Source: Marinosulfonomonas sp. (GTDB lineage: Bacteria; Pseudomonadota; Alphaproteobacteria; Rhodobacterales; Rhodobacteraceae). Taken from it: 8,764 bases of DNA. Positions 7,596-8,764 of this stretch are shown piece after piece. The position numbers and the translations under genes were made by a program. The stretch is from positions 1-8,764 of the forward strand of contig JAFLKA010000160.1 in NCBI GenBank assembly GCA_022712735.1, given 5' to 3'. The notes under the pieces are model-generated. The model was given only the letters and a program-made list of their open reading frames with translations. It made no database searches and was not told the DNA's origin. Every line of letters starts with the position of its first letter. Position 1 is the stretch's first letter.

Positions 7596-8213
7596 ATGAG
7601 CAATGATAAATTCCTCGATAAAGCCTATGATCTGGATGGCGAAGCGCAAACACGTAACCATTATGATGACTGGTCTTCCAGTTATGACGCCGAGATCAGC
7701 CGCAACGGTTATGCCACCCCTGCCCGCATTGCCGCCGCTTTAGCGGCCCAAACAACAGATTTGACCGCCGCAATACTGGATTTTGGTTGCGGCACAGGGA
7801 TGTCGGGCGATGCTTTGGCCCGCGCCGGTTTTCCGGTAATTGACGGGGTGGATTTATCACCGGATATGCTGGCCCAAGCCCGCAAGACGAAAACCTACCG
7901 CCGCCTGAATGTGATCGAACCTGACGCCCACCTGCCGTTAAAGGTTGGCGACTATTCAGCCATTGTTGCCTGCGGGGTGATAGGTGCTGGCGGCGCACCA
8001 TTAACAACTTTTGATGTGTTGATGGCGTTGTTACCCAAAGGCGGGCTGTTTGTGTTTTCATTTAATGATCACACGCTGCAAGACCCTGCTTATGAGGCCA
8101 AATTGCAAACCTACCTGCACGCCCAAACTGCAAAATTACGCCACCGCGAACATGGGGCCCATTTGCCGGGCATTAACCTTGGGGCGGTTGTCTATGTGGT
8201 CGAAAAATTGTGA
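7596..8213 (+). CDS. Class I SAM-dependent methyltransferase, substrate unknown (METTL27-like)
   Basis: This 205-residue protein has a seven-strand class I methyltransferase core. Motif I is ILDFGCGTGMSG (60-71), followed by the acidic ribose-binding residue D86 in DGVDLSPDML. An LPL loop lies at 113-115, a strand-4 region follows (YSAIVACGVIG, 120-130), and LLPKGGLFVFSFND comes after it. The N-terminal YDLDGEAQTRNHYDDWSSSYDAEI pattern, where cap helices precede motif I, resembles the METTL27 (WBSCR27) group of small methyltransferases, whose substrates are poorly known. No RNA-binding domain such as THUMP, PUA or S4 is visible. The start is ATG at 7596, with a weak AGG nine bases upstream. 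The stop overlaps the gluQRS start by four bases, and trmFO ends 26 bases upstream. The context suggests, but does not prove, a link to tRNA modification or translation. Confidence 0.85.
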   Translation: MSNDKFLDKAYDLDGEAQTRNHYDDWSSSYDAEISRNGYATPARIAAALAAQTTDLTAAILDFGCGTGMSGDALARAGFPVIDGVDLSPDMLAQARKTKTYRRLNVIEPDAHLPLKVGDYSAIVACGVIGAGGAPLTTFDVLMALLPKGGLFVFSFNDHTLQDPAYEAKLQTYLHAQTAKLRHREHGAHLPGINLGAVVYVVEKL

Positions 8214-8764
8214 ACCTCACCACCCGTTTTGCCCCTTCCCCGACCGGCCCTTTGCATCTGGGCCACGCCTATTCGGCGTTGCTGGCGTATGACATGGCGC
8301 AAACGACGGGCGGGCGGCTCCTGTTGCGGATCGAGGATATTGACCAGTCCCGCGCGCGGCCCGAATGGGAGGCGCAGATATATGATGATCTGCGCTGGCT
8401 GGGGTTGGAATGGCCGCAACCTGTGATGCGTCAATCCAGTCGCATGACCGTCTACCAACAGGCGTTGGCACAGCTAGAGGCCAAAGGACTGCTGTATCGT
8501 TGCACCTGCAACCGACGCGATATCGAGGCGGCCATTGCTGCCCCGCAAGAAGGGGTGCCCACCGCGTATGGCCCCGACGGGATGATCTACCCCGGCACAT
8601 GCCGCACCCTAGATCACACCGATGAAAACGCAGCCCTTCGTCTGGATATGGAAAAGGCATGCCTTTATCTGGGGGCACCGGATTTAGCCTTTGTCGAAAC
8701 GGGTCCGGCACATACAGGGCGCCAAACAATCACCCCGCATGAACTGATCCATACTGTTGGCGAC
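8210..8764 (+). CDS. gluQRS: Glutamyl-Q tRNA(Asp) synthetase, 3' end outside window
   Basis: GluQRS activates glutamate and attaches it to the queuosine base at position 34 of tRNA-Asp. It is a truncated paralogue of glutamyl-tRNA synthetase that lacks the anticodon-binding domain. The first 185 codons are present. RFAPSPTGPLHLGHAYSALL (6-25) carries the HIGH-type motif, and LLRIEDIDQSRARPEW (38-53) is the class I GluRS-like block. Putative zinc ligands are C98 and C100 (CTC), Y127 and C131 (YPGTC), with the same Tyr-Cys spacing as in E. coli YadB. These separate it from true GltX. The KMSKS-like loop would lie beyond the right edge, where roughly another 100 residues are expected. The start is GTG at 8210, overlapping the methyltransferase TGA as GTGA, with no good Shine-Dalgarno. 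Translation is probably coupled. Confidence 0.93.
   Translation, partial: MNLTTRFAPSPTGPLHLGHAYSALLAYDMAQTTGGRLLLRIEDIDQSRARPEWEAQIYDDLRWLGLEWPQPVMRQSSRMTVYQQALAQLEAKGLLYRCTCNRRDIEAAIAAPQEGVPTAYGPDGMIYPGTCRTLDHTDENAALRLDMEKACLYLGAPDLAFVETGPAHTGRQTITPHELIHTVGD

Noticed and set aside
8217..8729. 170-codon minus-strand frame at the right end
   Set aside because: It is antisense to gluQRS, whose plus-strand reading shows clear synthetase motifs.

Overview
The window looks like a chromosomal segment from an alphaproteobacterium, most likely Rhodobacterales (Roseobacter group). The grounds are moderately high GC, an Lrp-regulated arginase / ornithine cyclodeaminase pair, a GyrA with the alphaproteobacterial acidic insertion in its C-terminal domain, and a folate-dependent TrmFO. 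This assignment rests on recognising protein families and was not tested by a search.

Layout. (1) 1-732, minus strand: a type II toxin-antitoxin pair of the RES-Xre class. The Xre/MbcA/ParS-type antitoxin comes first and overlaps the RES toxin by four bases; the toxin runs off the left edge. A promoter with a dyad between its -35 and -10 boxes lies just upstream (754-785). (2) 796-3313: an arginine catabolism unit. An Lrp/AsnC regulator (minus) is divergent from arginase and ornithine cyclodeaminase (plus), which are one base apart. Together the enzymes convert arginine to ornithine plus urea, then ornithine to proline plus ammonia. The 117-bp divergent region holds AT-rich repeats that could be Lrp sites. 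(3) 3412-6144: gyrA, complete, with a GTG start and its own likely promoter. (4) 6145-6234: a short gap with a strong GC hairpin that has two alternative left arms. (5) 6235-8764: trmFO (tRNA m5U54), an uncharacterised class I SAM methyltransferase, and gluQRS (glutamyl-queuosine on tRNA-Asp), which is cut by the right edge. These are closely spaced on one strand and the last two overlap by four bases.

Most of the window is ordinary core metabolism and information processing. The accessory piece is the RES-Xre module. The most open functional question is the small methyltransferase between two tRNA-modification genes. I found no CRISPR array, insertion sequence, tRNA, rRNA, or convincing undescribed multi-gene system. 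No stretch longer than 300 bases lacks a gene.
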